From Sorangium cellulosum (lineage in GTDB: Bacteria > Myxococcota_A > Polyangia > Polyangiales > Polyangiaceae), in assembly GCF_004135735.1 (NCBI RefSeq), contig NZ_CP012670.1, forward strand, positions 10,239,501 through 10,303,500: DNA of 64,000 nucleotides, read 5' to 3'. Positions within the stretch are counted from its first letter, which is position 1. Every line of letters starts with the position of its first letter. The position numbers and the translations under genes are program-made. Below, one piece after another: positions 7,311-16,378 of this stretch. Under the pieces are notes generated by a model. That model saw nothing but the letters and a program-made list of their open reading frames with translations, was not told where the DNA came from and ran no database searches.

Positions 7311-10300
7311 ATGGAGATGCACCCTCCCTCCCCGTACACGATCCTCGAGACCCTCCACGAGGGCCGGACTACCCGCCTGCTCCGCGCGGTCCGGAGCGCC
7401 GATGGCCTCCCGGTGATCTTGAAGGTCCTCGACCCGAGGAGCGGCCGATCGCAGGACATCGAGCGCCTGCGGCACGAGTACGCGATTGGCAAGCTGCTGG
7501 ACGGCCACGAGGCCATCGTGCGCCCGTTCGCCCTCGAGACGTTCGAGGGGCTGCCGGCGCTCGTCATGGAGGATTTCGGCGGCGAGTCGCTCGAGCACCT
7601 CATCGGCGCGCCCATGGCCCCCGAGCGGTTCCTCGAGCTCGCGGTCCGCATCGCGGCCTGCGTGGCGGAGCTCCACCGGCGGGACGTCCTCCACAAGGAT
7701 CTCAAGCCCCAGAACCTCGTCGTCAACACGACCACCGGCCAGGTGAAGATCGCCGGCCTCGGCCTCGCCGCCCACCTCTCCCGCGAGCAGCCGCCGGCGG
7801 GGCCTCCCCGGCTCATCGAGGGCTCGTTGCCGTACCTGGCCCCGGAGCAGACGGGGCGGATGGACCGGGCCATCGACAGCCGCGCCGACCTCTACGCGCT
7901 CGGCGTCACGTTCTACCAGATGCTCACCGGGCGACTGCCCTTCGAGGCGCGGGATCCGCTCGAGTGGGTGCACTGCCACGTCGCCCGCGACCCGCCGCCG
8001 CCCTCCGCGGTCGTCCCGGCGCTGCCCGAGGTCCTCTCGGCGATCGTCCTGAAGCTCCTCGCCAAGATGCCGGAGGATCGCTACCAGACCGCCCGCGGCC
8101 TCAAGCACGATCTCGAGCGGTGCCTCTCGGAGCACCGGGCCAGGGGCGCGGTCGCGCCGTTTCCCCTGGGCGAGCGCGACACCCCCGAATGCTTCCAGAT
8201 CCCTCGGAAGCTCTACGGCCGCGAGGACGAGGCGACCGCCTTGCTGCGCGCGCTCGAGCGCGTGGTGGACACGGGGGCCCCCGAGCTCGTCCTGGTCTCC
8301 GGCTATTCCGGCAGCGGGAAGTCGGCGCTCGTTCACGCGCTCTGCGAGCCGGTCGTCCGGGAACGAGCCCTGTTTCTCGCGGGGAAGTTCGATCAGGACA
8401 GGCGCGAGATCCCGTACTCCACGATCATCCAGGCCTTCCGGGAGGTCGTGCGCGAGGTCCTCGCCGCGCCGGAGGACCGGATCGAGGCCCTGCGGCGGCG
8501 GCTGCTCGGCGCCCTCGGGAGCAACGGCCAGCTCATCGTGGAGGTCATCCCGCAGGTCGAGCTCGTCATCGGCCGGCAACCGCCGGTCCCCGAGCTCCCG
8601 CCGACGGAGGCGTCTCACCGGTTCCGCGCCGTGCTCCGGAGCTTCATCGGGGTGTTCGCCCGGGAGGAGCGCCCGCTCGCGCTCTTCCTCGACGACCTGC
8701 AGTGGGCCGACCTGGCGAGCCTCGATCTCCTCCGTGATCTGCTGACGCACCCCGGGACGCGCAACCTCCTCCTCGTCGGCGCGTACCGCAGCAACGAGGT
8801 GGCCCCCTCGCACCCGCTCATGCTGGCGCTCGACAAGGCGCGGAAGGACGGCGCGCGCATCTCGGACATCGCGCTCGGCCCGCTCTCGCGGGAGCACCTC
8901 GCCGCGCTCGTGAGCGACGCGCTCCACTGCCGCCGCGAGGACGCGAGGGAGCTCGCGGACCTCGTCCACGACAAGACGGCCGGCAACCCCTTCTTCGCGA
9001 TCCAGTTCCTCGCCGCGCTGCACGAGGAGCGGCTCATCGCGTTCGACGAGCGCGCCGAGGTCTTCCGGTGGGACGTCGCGAAGATCCGTGAAAAGGGGTT
9101 CACGGACAACGTGATCGACCTGATGGTCGGCAAGCTCGTGCGGCTCCCCCCGAGCACCCAGGGAGCGCTGAAGCAGCTCGCCTGCCTCGGGAGCGCCGCC
9201 GACGTCGCCCTCCTCGCGGCGGTCCGCGGCGGCTCGGTGGAGCAGGCGCACGAGGACCTCCGCGAGGCCGTCCGCGCGGGGCTCGTCCTGCGCCTCGACC
9301 CCGCCTACAGGTTCCTCCACGACCGGGTCCAGGAGGCCGCGTATTCGCTCATCCCCGAGGGCGAGCGGCCGGCCATGCACCTCGCGATCGGCCGGCTGCT
9401 CGCGTCGCGCACGGCGCCCGAGGAGCTCGCGGAGAAGATCTTCGAGATCGTCAATCAGCTCGACCGCGGCGCCCCCTTGATCACGTCGCAGGAGGAGCGC
9501 GAGCGGGTGGCCGAGCTCAACCTCATCGCGGGCAAGCGCGCCAAGGCGTCGACGGCCTGCGCCTCGGCGCTCAAGTACCTCGCCGCCGGCGGGGCGCTGC
9601 TCCTGGAGGACGGCTGGGAGCGACGGTACGCGCTCGCCTTCGCGCTCGAGCTCCACCGGGCCGAGTGCGAGTACCTCACCGGCGACCTCTCGGCCGCGGA
9701 GGAGCGGCTCTCGGCGCTCTCGCGCCGCGCCGAGAGCCTCATCGATCTGGCCGCCGTCACGTGCGTGCGCCTGGGCCTCTACACGACCATGGGCCGCAGC
9801 GACCGCGGCGTCGAGGTGGGCCTCGACTACCTCCGCAGGGTCGGCATCACGTGGTCGCCGCACCCCGCGGACGAGGAGGTGCAAAAGGAATACGAGCGGG
9901 TCTTCACGCTGCTCGGGGGCCGGGCGGTCGAGGATCTCATCGACTCGCCCCAGATGACCGATCCGGCGTGCCGCGCGACCCTCGAGGTCCTGACCCACGC
10001 CCAGTCGCCGGCCCTGTTCACCGACGCGAACCTGAACTGCCTCGTCGTGTCTCGGATGACGAACCTCAGCCTCGAGCACGGCAACTGCGACGCCTCGTGC
10101 ATCGCATACACCTGGTTCGGCATGCTCCTCGGGCCGCGCTTCGGCGATTACCGCATGGCCTACCGGTTCGCCAGGCTCGGCCTCGACCTCCTCGAGCGCC
10201 GCAAGGCCCTCCGGTTCAAGTCCCGCGTCTACCTGGGCTTCGGGCACCGCGTCAACCCGTGGGTGAGGCACCTGCGCAGCGGCGTCGAGCTCCTGCGACG

Positions 10301-13019
10301 CGGGTTCGAGGCGGGGCAGGAGACCGGCGATCTCACGTATGCTTCGTACAACAAGAACTGCCTCATCACGCTCCTGCTCGCCGCCGGAGAGCCCCTCGGC
10401 GAGGTGCAGCGGGAGGCCGAGGGCGCGCTCCTCTTCGTGCGGCGGGCGCGGTTCGGCCTCGAGATCGACATCGTCACCGTGCAGCTCCAGCTCATCCGGG
10501 CGCTCCGGGGCCTCTTGCCCGATCTCGCCTCGTTCAACGACGCGGACTTCGACGAGCGCCGGTTCGAGCAGCGCCTGGAGGGCGATCCGCGCCTCGCGAT
10601 CGCGACCTGCTGGTACTGGATACGCAAGCTGCAGGCGCGCTTCCTCGCGGACGACCTCGACGCCGCGCTCGAGGCCGAGGAGAAGGCGCGGCCGCTCCTC
10701 TGGACGACAGGCTCGTTCTTCGAGGTGGCCGAGTACCATTTTTACGGAGCGCTCGTGCGGGCGGCGCGCGGCCGCGCGGGCGACGCCGGCGAGCGGCGCC
10801 GGCACATGGAGGCGCTCCTCGCCCACCAGGCGCAGATCGACGCCTGGGCGGAGAGCTGCCCCGACAACTTCGGCGATCGGGCGGCGCTGATCGGCGCCGA
10901 GATCGCGCGCCTCCGCGGCGAGTGGGACCCTGCGGCGCAGCGCTACGAGCAGGCCATTCGCCGCGCGCGCGAGGGTGGCTTCGTCCACGACGAGGCGCTG
11001 GCGTACGAGATCGCGTCGCGGTTCTACCGGGAACGCGGGTTCGACCTGATCGCCGACACCTACCTCCGCGAGGCCCGCGCCGGCTACGCCCGCTGGGGGG
11101 CGGACGGCAAGGTCCAGCGGATCGATGAGCAGAGCCCGCGCCTCTGGGATACGAGGCCGCTCGCCCCGACGGCCTCCTTCGCGGCGCGGCCCGAGCAGCT
11201 CGACCTGCTCTCGGTGATCAAGGCGTCTCAGATCATCTCCAGCGAGATCGTCCTCGACAAGCTCCTGCGCACGCTGCTCAGGGTCGTCCTCGAGCAGGGC
11301 GGCGCGCAGCGCGCCTGCCTCGTCCTGGCTCAGGACGAGCGCCTCTCCATCGGCGCCGAGGCGACCCTCGAGGAGAGCGGGGGCGTGGCGACCTCCCTCC
11401 CGCGCTCGACGGAGGACGTCTGTCGGCGCGTCCCCATGTCGCTCGTCCGCTACGTCCACCGGACGAAGGAGCGCGTCATCCTGGTCAACACCGCGGCCAG
11501 CGTGGGCAGGTTCTCCGGCGACGAGTACTTCGCGCGGCACAGGCCCCGATCGCTCCTCTGCATGCCCATCCTGAGGCAGGCGGAGGTGGCGGGCCTGCTC
11601 TACCTCGAGAACACCCTCCTCGCGGGCGCGTTCCCGCCGGAGCGGCTCACCGCCCTCTCCCTCCTCGCCGCGCAGGCGGCGATCTCCCTGGAGAACGCGC
11701 GGCTCCTCGCCAGGGAGCAGTCCGCGCGGACCGCGGCCGAGGCGGCCGGGCGGCGCGCGGCCTTCCTGGCCGAGGCCGGGGAGATCCTCTCCGGGTCGCT
11801 CGATTACGAGGAGACGCTGTCGCACATCACGCGGCTGTCGGTGCGATCGCTCTGCGACTGGTGCGAGATCGACCTCGTGGAAGGGGAACATCTCCGGCGA
11901 TCGTTCTGGGCGCACAGGGATCCCGCGAAGGAGCCGCTGTTCGATCAGCTCAAGCGGCGGTATCGCCTCGACTGGCGCGCGTCCGACCCGGCGGCCAGGG
12001 TCCAGCGGGGCGAGGGGCCGCTCCTGGTCCCCGAGCTCTCGGAGGGCGACCTCCGGAAATACGCCGAGGACGAGGGGTACGTGGCGCTCCTCCGCGATCT
12101 CGGGACACGCAGCTTCATCAGCGTGCCGCTCGTGGCGCGGGGGCGGCCGATCGGCGCGCTGAGCGTCATCTCGGCCGCCCCCGGGCGCCGTTACGGGGAG
12201 GCCGACCTGGAGCTCGTCCAGGAGGTGGCGCGAAGGGCCGCGCTCGCGATCGACAATGCGTGGCTGTACCGCGCTGCCCAGGATGCCATTCGCCTGCGGG
12301 ACGAGTTCCTCACCGTGGCGACGCACGAGCTCAACACGCCGATGACGTCGCTCACGCTCTCGCTCGAGGCCATGGATCGGAGCCTCCACGGGGGCCGGCC
12401 GTTCGACCCGCAGGCGATGGGCAAGCAGGTCGAGCGCGCGCTGCGGCAGGCGACGCGCCTGGCCCGCCTGAACAGCGAGCTCCTGGAGGTCTCGCGTATC
12501 CAGATGGACCGGGTCGCGCTCGATGTGGAGGAGGTCGACCTCGGGGCGGTCGTCCGCGAGGTGATCGCGCGGTTCGAGCTGGATCTGGCGCGCACCGGGT
12601 GCTCGGTCTCGCTGCGGACCAGCGGCCGGCTCGTGGGCCGCTGGGATCGCTCCCGCGTCGATCAGATCGTCACGAACCTCCTCGCCAACGCGATCAAGTT
12701 CGGCGCGGGCAAGCCCATCGAGATCGTCGCCGGCGACGAGGCCGGGACGGTGCGCCTCTCGGTGACGGATCACGGGATTGGCATCGATCCGGCGCGCCAG
12801 CCGCGGATCTTCGACCGCTTCGAGCGCGCCGTGTCCGACCGGCATTACGGCGGGCTGGGGCTCGGCCTGTACATCAGCCGCCAGATCGCGGAGGCGCACG
12901 GCGGCTCGATCCGTGTCCAGAGCGCGCCCGGCGCCGGCGCCACGTTCACCGTCGAGCTCCCCGGGGCCGGGCCGCCTGTGTCGCCGCGCGCGCCGGTCTG
13001 CTCGCGCGATTCGATCTAG
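7311..13019 (+). CDS. Ser/Thr kinase-like, ATPase, GAF and histidine kinase fusion sensor
   Basis: A 1902-residue multidomain sensor. Order: protein-kinase fold (about 8-270) with Lys38 and HKDLKPQN (128-135); AAA/NACHT-like ATPase with Walker A GYSGSGKS (331-338) and Walker B LALFLDDLQWAD (about 457-466); a long helical TPR-like region (about 600-1270); two GAF-like domains (about 1300-1460 and 1480-1640); HisKA with the phospho-acceptor in THELNTP (His1672); and HATPase with NLLANAIKFG, DHGIGID and GLGLGLYIS. This layout is that of the large hybrid kinases of cyanobacteria and myxobacteria. The DFG metal-binding motif of the kinase is GLG (149-151), so phosphotransfer by that domain is doubtful. 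The start is uncertain: GTG 7299 and ATG 7317 are alternatives and none has a strong ribosome site. No receiver is fused or adjacent. Confidence 0.9.
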   Translation: MEMHPPSPYTILETLHEGRTTRLLRAVRSADGLPVILKVLDPRSGRSQDIERLRHEYAIGKLLDGHEAIVRPFALETFEGLPALVMEDFGGESLEHLIGAPMAPERFLELAVRIAACVAELHRRDVLHKDLKPQNLVVNTTTGQVKIAGLGLAAHLSREQPPAGPPRLIEGSLPYLAPEQTGRMDRAIDSRADLYALGVTFYQMLTGRLPFEARDPLEWVHCHVARDPPPPSAVVPALPEVLSAIVLKLLAKMPEDRYQTARGLKHDLERCLSEHRARGAVAPFPLGERDTPECFQIPRKLYGREDEATALLRALERVVDTGAPELVLVSGYSGSGKSALVHALCEPVVRERALFLAGKFDQDRREIPYSTIIQAFREVVREVLAAPEDRIEALRRRLLGALGSNGQLIVEVIPQVELVIGRQPPVPELPPTEASHRFRAVLRSFIGVFAREERPLALFLDDLQWADLASLDLLRDLLTHPGTRNLLLVGAYRSNEVAPSHPLMLALDKARKDGARISDIALGPLSREHLAALVSDALHCRREDARELADLVHDKTAGNPFFAIQFLAALHEERLIAFDERAEVFRWDVAKIREKGFTDNVIDLMVGKLVRLPPSTQGALKQLACLGSAADVALLAAVRGGSVEQAHEDLREAVRAGLVLRLDPAYRFLHDRVQEAAYSLIPEGERPAMHLAIGRLLASRTAPEELAEKIFEIVNQLDRGAPLITSQEERERVAELNLIAGKRAKASTACASALKYLAAGGALLLEDGWERRYALAFALELHRAECEYLTGDLSAAEERLSALSRRAESLIDLAAVTCVRLGLYTTMGRSDRGVEVGLDYLRRVGITWSPHPADEEVQKEYERVFTLLGGRAVEDLIDSPQMTDPACRATLEVLTHAQSPALFTDANLNCLVVSRMTNLSLEHGNCDASCIAYTWFGMLLGPRFGDYRMAYRFARLGLDLLERRKALRFKSRVYLGFGHRVNPWVRHLRSGVELLRRGFEAGQETGDLTYASYNKNCLITLLLAAGEPLGEVQREAEGALLFVRRARFGLEIDIVTVQLQLIRALRGLLPDLASFNDADFDERRFEQRLEGDPRLAIATCWYWIRKLQARFLADDLDAALEAEEKARPLLWTTGSFFEVAEYHFYGALVRAARGRAGDAGERRRHMEALLAHQAQIDAWAESCPDNFGDRAALIGAEIARLRGEWDPAAQRYEQAIRRAREGGFVHDEALAYEIASRFYRERGFDLIADTYLREARAGYARWGADGKVQRIDEQSPRLWDTRPLAPTASFAARPEQLDLLSVIKASQIISSEIVLDKLLRTLLRVVLEQGGAQRACLVLAQDERLSIGAEATLEESGGVATSLPRSTEDVCRRVPMSLVRYVHRTKERVILVNTAASVGRFSGDEYFARHRPRSLLCMPILRQAEVAGLLYLENTLLAGAFPPERLTALSLLAAQAAISLENARLLAREQSARTAAEAAGRRAAFLAEAGEILSGSLDYEETLSHITRLSVRSLCDWCEIDLVEGEHLRRSFWAHRDPAKEPLFDQLKRRYRLDWRASDPAARVQRGEGPLLVPELSEGDLRKYAEDEGYVALLRDLGTRSFISVPLVARGRPIGALSVISAAPGRRYGEADLELVQEVARRAALAIDNAWLYRAAQDAIRLRDEFLTVATHELNTPMTSLTLSLEAMDRSLHGGRPFDPQAMGKQVERALRQATRLARLNSELLEVSRIQMDRVALDVEEVDLGAVVREVIARFELDLARTGCSVSLRTSGRLVGRWDRSRVDQIVTNLLANAIKFGAGKPIEIVAGDEAGTVRLSVTDHGIGIDPARQPRIFDRFERAVSDRHYGGLGLGLYISRQIAEAHGGSIRVQSAPGAGATFTVELPGAGPPVSPRAPVCSRDSI

Positions 13020-13373
13020 GTGCGGCACCCGGTCCGGCGCCCCGGGAGGTTCGCGATGTCGGCGTTCGCCGGCGGGGACGCGGCGCTCGCGCGGGGGGCG
13101 CTCGAGCAGGGTAACCCGGAAGTCACCTCTCTCATTTTTTAACCCGTTCGGCGCAGTAGGATATTCCCCGCCGGAGAGCGGTCCGTTCCGCAGAGCGCAC
13201 GACGCGATCCCGCTCCGGTCATTCCGTTCACGGCGTCGGCGTTCTCACGCCCAGATCGGCAACGTGAAATCACTCGCGCCGTGAACTCTCGCCGCTTGAT
13301 CGGCGCGGGGCGCTGCTGGTAGGGTCGGCCACCTTCGCGCGTGCGTGGCTCCGTCACCCCCGGAGAGAAGTCC
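13020..13373. other. intergenic region
   Basis: About 350 bases without a supported gene. It contains a palindrome GGGTAACCC and a run of six T (around 13134-13139), but no stem directly before the T-run, so I do not call an intrinsic terminator. Confidence 0.4.
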
Positions 13374-13535
13374 ATGAGACTTCTGCTCGTTCTGCTCGCC
13401 TGCGGCTGCTCGATACTGGATCCCGGCGACCGCGACGAGCTGATGAAGCCGGGTCGCGACGCTGCCGCCGGCCGAGATGTCGCTCATGAAGAGAATGGTC
13501 ATGAGCGTCAAGGCTATAAGATGGCTCAACTATAG
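13374..13535 (+). CDS. short lipoprotein frame, probably the 5' part of the next gene
   Basis: 53 residues beginning MRLLLVLLACGCSILDPGD, a compact lipoprotein signal with the lipobox LLAC; GGAGAG lies 5 bases before the ATG. Codon third positions are G/C-rich up to about 13455 and then become unusual for this genome (GAA, AAT, GGT, CAA, CTA), while the overlapping +1 frame takes on normal coding composition. The simplest reading is that this is the signal-peptide part of the following gene, separated by one frameshift between about 13455 and 13476. Confidence 0.55.
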   Translation: MRLLLVLLACGCSILDPGDRDELMKPGRDAAAGRDVAHEENGHERQGYKMAQL

Positions 13536-14010
13536 GAACGAGCACGATCAGATCGGCAAGCTCCAGTGCCGCTACCAGGCCGGCGGCCAGTGGAGCCAGT
13601 GGACCGACCAGGAGCCGTCGTACACCGTGGCCGAAATGCTCGAGTGTCTCATCCTCAGACCTTTCGCCGTGACGTATGTCATGTGCAAGGACGAATGGAA
13701 GTCCCTGGAGTCTCAGATCAGGAAAACAGACCTCCAGAACAGCTTGCCGGTGCCTGGCGGCGCGAGCGTCGATTGCCGGTTCGTGTGGGATTTCCGCTAC
13801 GACCCGGAGAAAGTGCCGCCGGAGCTGATCGACCCCGACGCGATCTCGGCGGACGACATCATCGATGCCATGATCGCCCTACCCGGTCCGCCTCCTGGAT
13901 GGGCCTTTCCGCAGCTCGTTCCGCTGCTCTGCTCGCTCGGCGCTGGCGAGGGCTGGGGATGCCCCCCGAGGCCCACCGACCCCACGGGCGGTCAACCCGG
14001 AGACTACTGA
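13477..14010 (+). CDS. hypothetical secreted protein (body, likely frameshifted from lipoprotein signal)
   Basis: 177 residues, rich in Trp/Asp/Glu (YQAGGQWSQWTDQEPSYT, MCKDEWKSLESQIRKTD, DCRFVWDFRYDPE) with a Pro/Gly tail. Cys residues are spaced through the protein, fitting an exported location. There is no ribosome site before any of the clustered ATGs (13477, 13486, 13495, 13501), and a lipoprotein signal lies immediately upstream in another frame, so the intact gene was probably 13374-14010. The stop overlaps the next start (TGATG). No family recognised. Confidence 0.6.
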   Translation: MSLMKRMVMSVKAIRWLNYRNEHDQIGKLQCRYQAGGQWSQWTDQEPSYTVAEMLECLILRPFAVTYVMCKDEWKSLESQIRKTDLQNSLPVPGGASVDCRFVWDFRYDPEKVPPELIDPDAISADDIIDAMIALPGPPPGWAFPQLVPLLCSLGAGEGWGCPPRPTDPTGGQPGDY

Positions 14011-14923
14011 TGAATCTTTCGATGGGAGAGACGAAGTCCCTCGTGCCTCGGGCCGTGCGCGAGGCGGCCATCGGACATGCGCTGTTTTCGACCAGGGATC
14101 CCGAGGAATGGAAGTCGACCTTCGAGGATCTGGGCAAGCTGTGCGCCGAGGTATGGCAGGACGACCTGCCGGAGCGAGACCGCGCGTGGGCAGCGGCGCA
14201 CCGCGAGAGATTCAGGAAGTGGGTCGGCGATCCGGGATCGAGCGGCACCGACCCAAGGGTCACCGCGGGCGCTGTCCAGCGCAGCCAGGGCCTCCTCCCC
14301 CGGGGGTTCACCCCGCCATGGCCGATGCTGCTCGCGGCCGTCGAGAGCGCGTTCCTCGCCTTCATGGATGCGTTCGAGGAGGCGCCTGCCGGCGACGGCG
14401 AGCGGGCGGCGGCCGAGGTGGCTGCGCGCCTTCACCGGACCTATCTCTGGCGGACCCTGTCGTCCGACGACGCGACCGAGCAGCACCGACCCAGGGCGCT
14501 CCGCGCGTTCCAGAGGGGATTTCAGCTCGAGCGCCGCGGAACCCCGAGCTCGATGAGGAGGCCCATCGCTGCATGGGGCATGTCAACCGCCGCCGGCGCG
14601 ACGCCATTGCTCGGAGCGCTTACGAGAGCTACCTCGAGAGCAGCGGCGGGGTCTTTGACGGGGCGCCCGGCCGACCGTGGCCGAACCTGAGCCACCATGC
14701 CTCGGAACCCTGGCGAGCTTTCACGGACCGGGTCGAGGACGCGCCCGACGGCGAGCGCGAGCGCGAGACGGCCGAGGCGGCAGCGCGCGAGTACTGGGAC
14801 ACGCTCAATCGGGAGGCCCCGCCGTGGGACAGCGACCCGGATCAGGTACACTGGCTCGCGGCGGTCCGCGCCGCTCGAAGGAAGGCGCTGGACGACGATG
14901 TGGTGCCGGAAAAGGCACGTTAA
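14010..14923 (+). pseudogene. frameshifted two-repeat hypothetical protein
   Basis: Starts at an ATG overlapping the previous stop by one base. The first frame (MNLSMGETKSLVPRAVREAA) is convincing to about 14540, then coding character moves to the -1 frame, which continues through NPELDEEAHRCMGH to a stop at 14923. Joined, it gives about 304 residues containing two related helical repeats: one with FLAFMDAFEEAPAGDGERAA and one with WRAFTDRVEDAPDGERERET. The repeat relation across the break is strong evidence that the two frames are one gene. One missing base around 14537-14545 would explain it. Function unknown; cytoplasmic by composition. If annotated without the shift, the first frame ends at 14690. 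Confidence 0.65.
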
Positions 14924-15461
14924 TCACCTGATGATCGCCATCGCCGCGATGTCGCTCGTGCCCACAGGCGCCCGAGCGGAAGACGGCGCGCCGCCGCGGT
15001 GGCAGATCGACGTCAAGGCGGCCTATGTCGTGCTCGGGGCCCGTGCCGCGCGATCGACCGGCGGCATCATGCCGTCCATCACCGCCTTGCATCGGTGGCC
15101 CGTCCGTGAAGCCGTGGACATCGGCATCGGCGCCGACGTGGGGCTCTTCGGTTTCGGCGGCGACGCGCACTGGCTCGGCGTGCTGGGAGGCCCGATGGCG
15201 GCAGGCCGGGTCTCGCCATTCCGCGTGCCTCTGACCTTCGAGCTCGCGGCGCGCCTCGACGTCGGGCGTCTCCCTGTGTGCAATGCGCGGGGGTTGTGCT
15301 CGCGGTATCTTGGGTTCTTCCCATCCGTGGAGACCGGGGCGGCCTACCAATCGACGCAGAACGCGGCGGTCGTGGTGACCTGTGGCGTCCGCTTCATCCA
15401 GACGCTCGCGTGGTCCGGCGTCAGCGTGGAGCCGGCCGTGGCGGGTCGGCTCTCCTGGTAG
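14898..15461 (+). CDS. exported outer-membrane-like protein
   Basis: 187 residues. MWCRKRHVNHLMIAIAAMSL followed by VPTGARA-ED reads as a signal peptide with cleavage after ARA. The mature part alternates hydrophobic and polar residues (IDVKAAYVVLGARA, VDIGIGADVGLFGFGGDA, VSPFRVPLTFELAARLDVG) and ends in RLSW, an aromatic C-terminus that fits a beta-barrel or beta-rich outer-membrane protein. The start at 14898 overlaps the 3' end of the preceding frameshifted gene; ATG 14931 is the alternative. Three exported or unknown genes (13374-15461) appear to form one transcription unit. No family recognised. Confidence 0.65.
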   Translation: MWCRKRHVNHLMIAIAAMSLVPTGARAEDGAPPRWQIDVKAAYVVLGARAARSTGGIMPSITALHRWPVREAVDIGIGADVGLFGFGGDAHWLGVLGGPMAAGRVSPFRVPLTFELAARLDVGRLPVCNARGLCSRYLGFFPSVETGAAYQSTQNAAVVVTCGVRFIQTLAWSGVSVEPAVAGRLSW

Positions 15462-15649
15462 GCGCGGCCCGCCTCGACCGGCCGGCGGCCACGCCACCGG
15501 TGAGGCCGCTCGTCAGGTGGCCCCGGGCGACGCCCGGCGCCCCCTCGCGACCGCGAGCCGACGGGGCCCGGCGGGTGGAAGCGCTCCCGCGAAGGCCGAG
15601 CGACCCCTTCCGAGGCCGGGAGCCGGGCTCCGAGGATTCCAGCGGGCGC

Positions 15650-15824
15650 GTTCAACGCTCGAGGACGACCCCCGGCGCGCCCCATGGACCGTTTCAAGCG
15701 TCGAGAGCGCCGACTGGGCGGCCGGGTCGGCCCTTTCAAGCGTTGACAACGCCGACTGGGCGGCCGGGTCGCCGCTTCAAGGCTTGCATCAAGCGTTGCA
15801 GCGGGCGGATCGGCCGTTTCAAGC
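15650..15824. repeat. 42-bp degenerate repeat array
   Basis: Five TTCAA-anchored units start near 15651, 15693, 15735, 15776 and 15818, that is at about 42-bp spacing. The second and third are nearly identical and share CGCCGACTGGGCGGCCGGGT; the others are diverged. 42 is a multiple of 3 and several frames stay open, but no start or ribosome site suggests translation. The array ends at the 3' end of the binding-protein pseudogene. The rest of 15462-15650 shows nothing I can name. Confidence 0.8.
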
Positions 15825-16288
15825 CTGGTCGAGGAAATTGATGTACTCGTCGACCCTGTCCCCCGGGACCACGTCGAGGCCGATGTCGACCTTGTCGCCG
15901 CCGACCAGCTGCGGAGCGAGGATCGCCTTGGTCGCGTCGAGGCCGATGGTCTCGATGCCATAGAGGATGTAGGGCACGAGGTACCCTTCGTAGTACTGCC
16001 GCTGCGTGTGCGTGGCCGCGATGCGACCTGCGCGCATGAGCTCGACGGTCTGCGGCTCGAAGTCGAACGCGACGACGGGGATCTCTGGCCTGCCCGCCGC
16101 CTCCGCGGCCAGCGCGCACCGGTACGAGAGGTTGAACAGGCCGAGCATGCCCACGACGGGCGGATCCGCGGCCTCGATCAGGGCCCTCCGTGCGCGGCGT
16201 CCCCGCCCACGTCGGCGGCCTCGCTGGCTGCGCAGCCCGCCGCCATCAGCGTGAGCCCGAAGGCCGTCATCCAACGTCGTCGCATCAT
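15819..16288 (-). pseudogene. internally deleted periplasmic sugar-binding lipoprotein
   Basis: The 5' end is a normal lipoprotein start (MMRRRWMTAFGLTLMAAGC, from 16288, with AGGAGGGG upstream) but its frame stops within about 40 residues. The other frame then reads as the C-terminal third of an ABC-type sugar-binding protein: DPPVVGMLGLFNLSYRCALA, IPVVAFDFEPQTVELMRAG, RIAATHTQRQYYEGYL and VVPGDRVDEYINFLDQA. About 200 residues that such proteins have between these parts are missing. So this is a remnant with an internal deletion that also changed frame. It follows a complete binding-protein gene on the same strand. Confidence 0.75.
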
Positions 16289-16378
16289 GGCCACGATACC
16301 CCTCCTGGAGCAAAGATCGTTCGGTCGCGCGCGGTGGCCTGCGTGAGCGTCTGTCCTGGAATCAATGTCGCGGCGCGC

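Noticed and set aside
7035..13028. A 1997-residue open frame on the minus strand opposite the kinase fusion
   Set aside because: Its composition (Arg/Glu/Leu/Asp/His runs, no domain) is the mirror of the G/C-third-position bias of the plus-strand gene, which has clear domains throughout.
13120..13145. CTCTCATTTTTTAACCC as an intrinsic terminator of the kinase fusion gene
   Set aside because: A T-run is present but no stable stem directly precedes it.
15278..15841. Open frames through the 42-bp repeat array as a repeat protein
   Set aside because: Because the period is divisible by three any frame lacking a stop in one unit stays open; there is no start site and the units are too diverged at the residue level.
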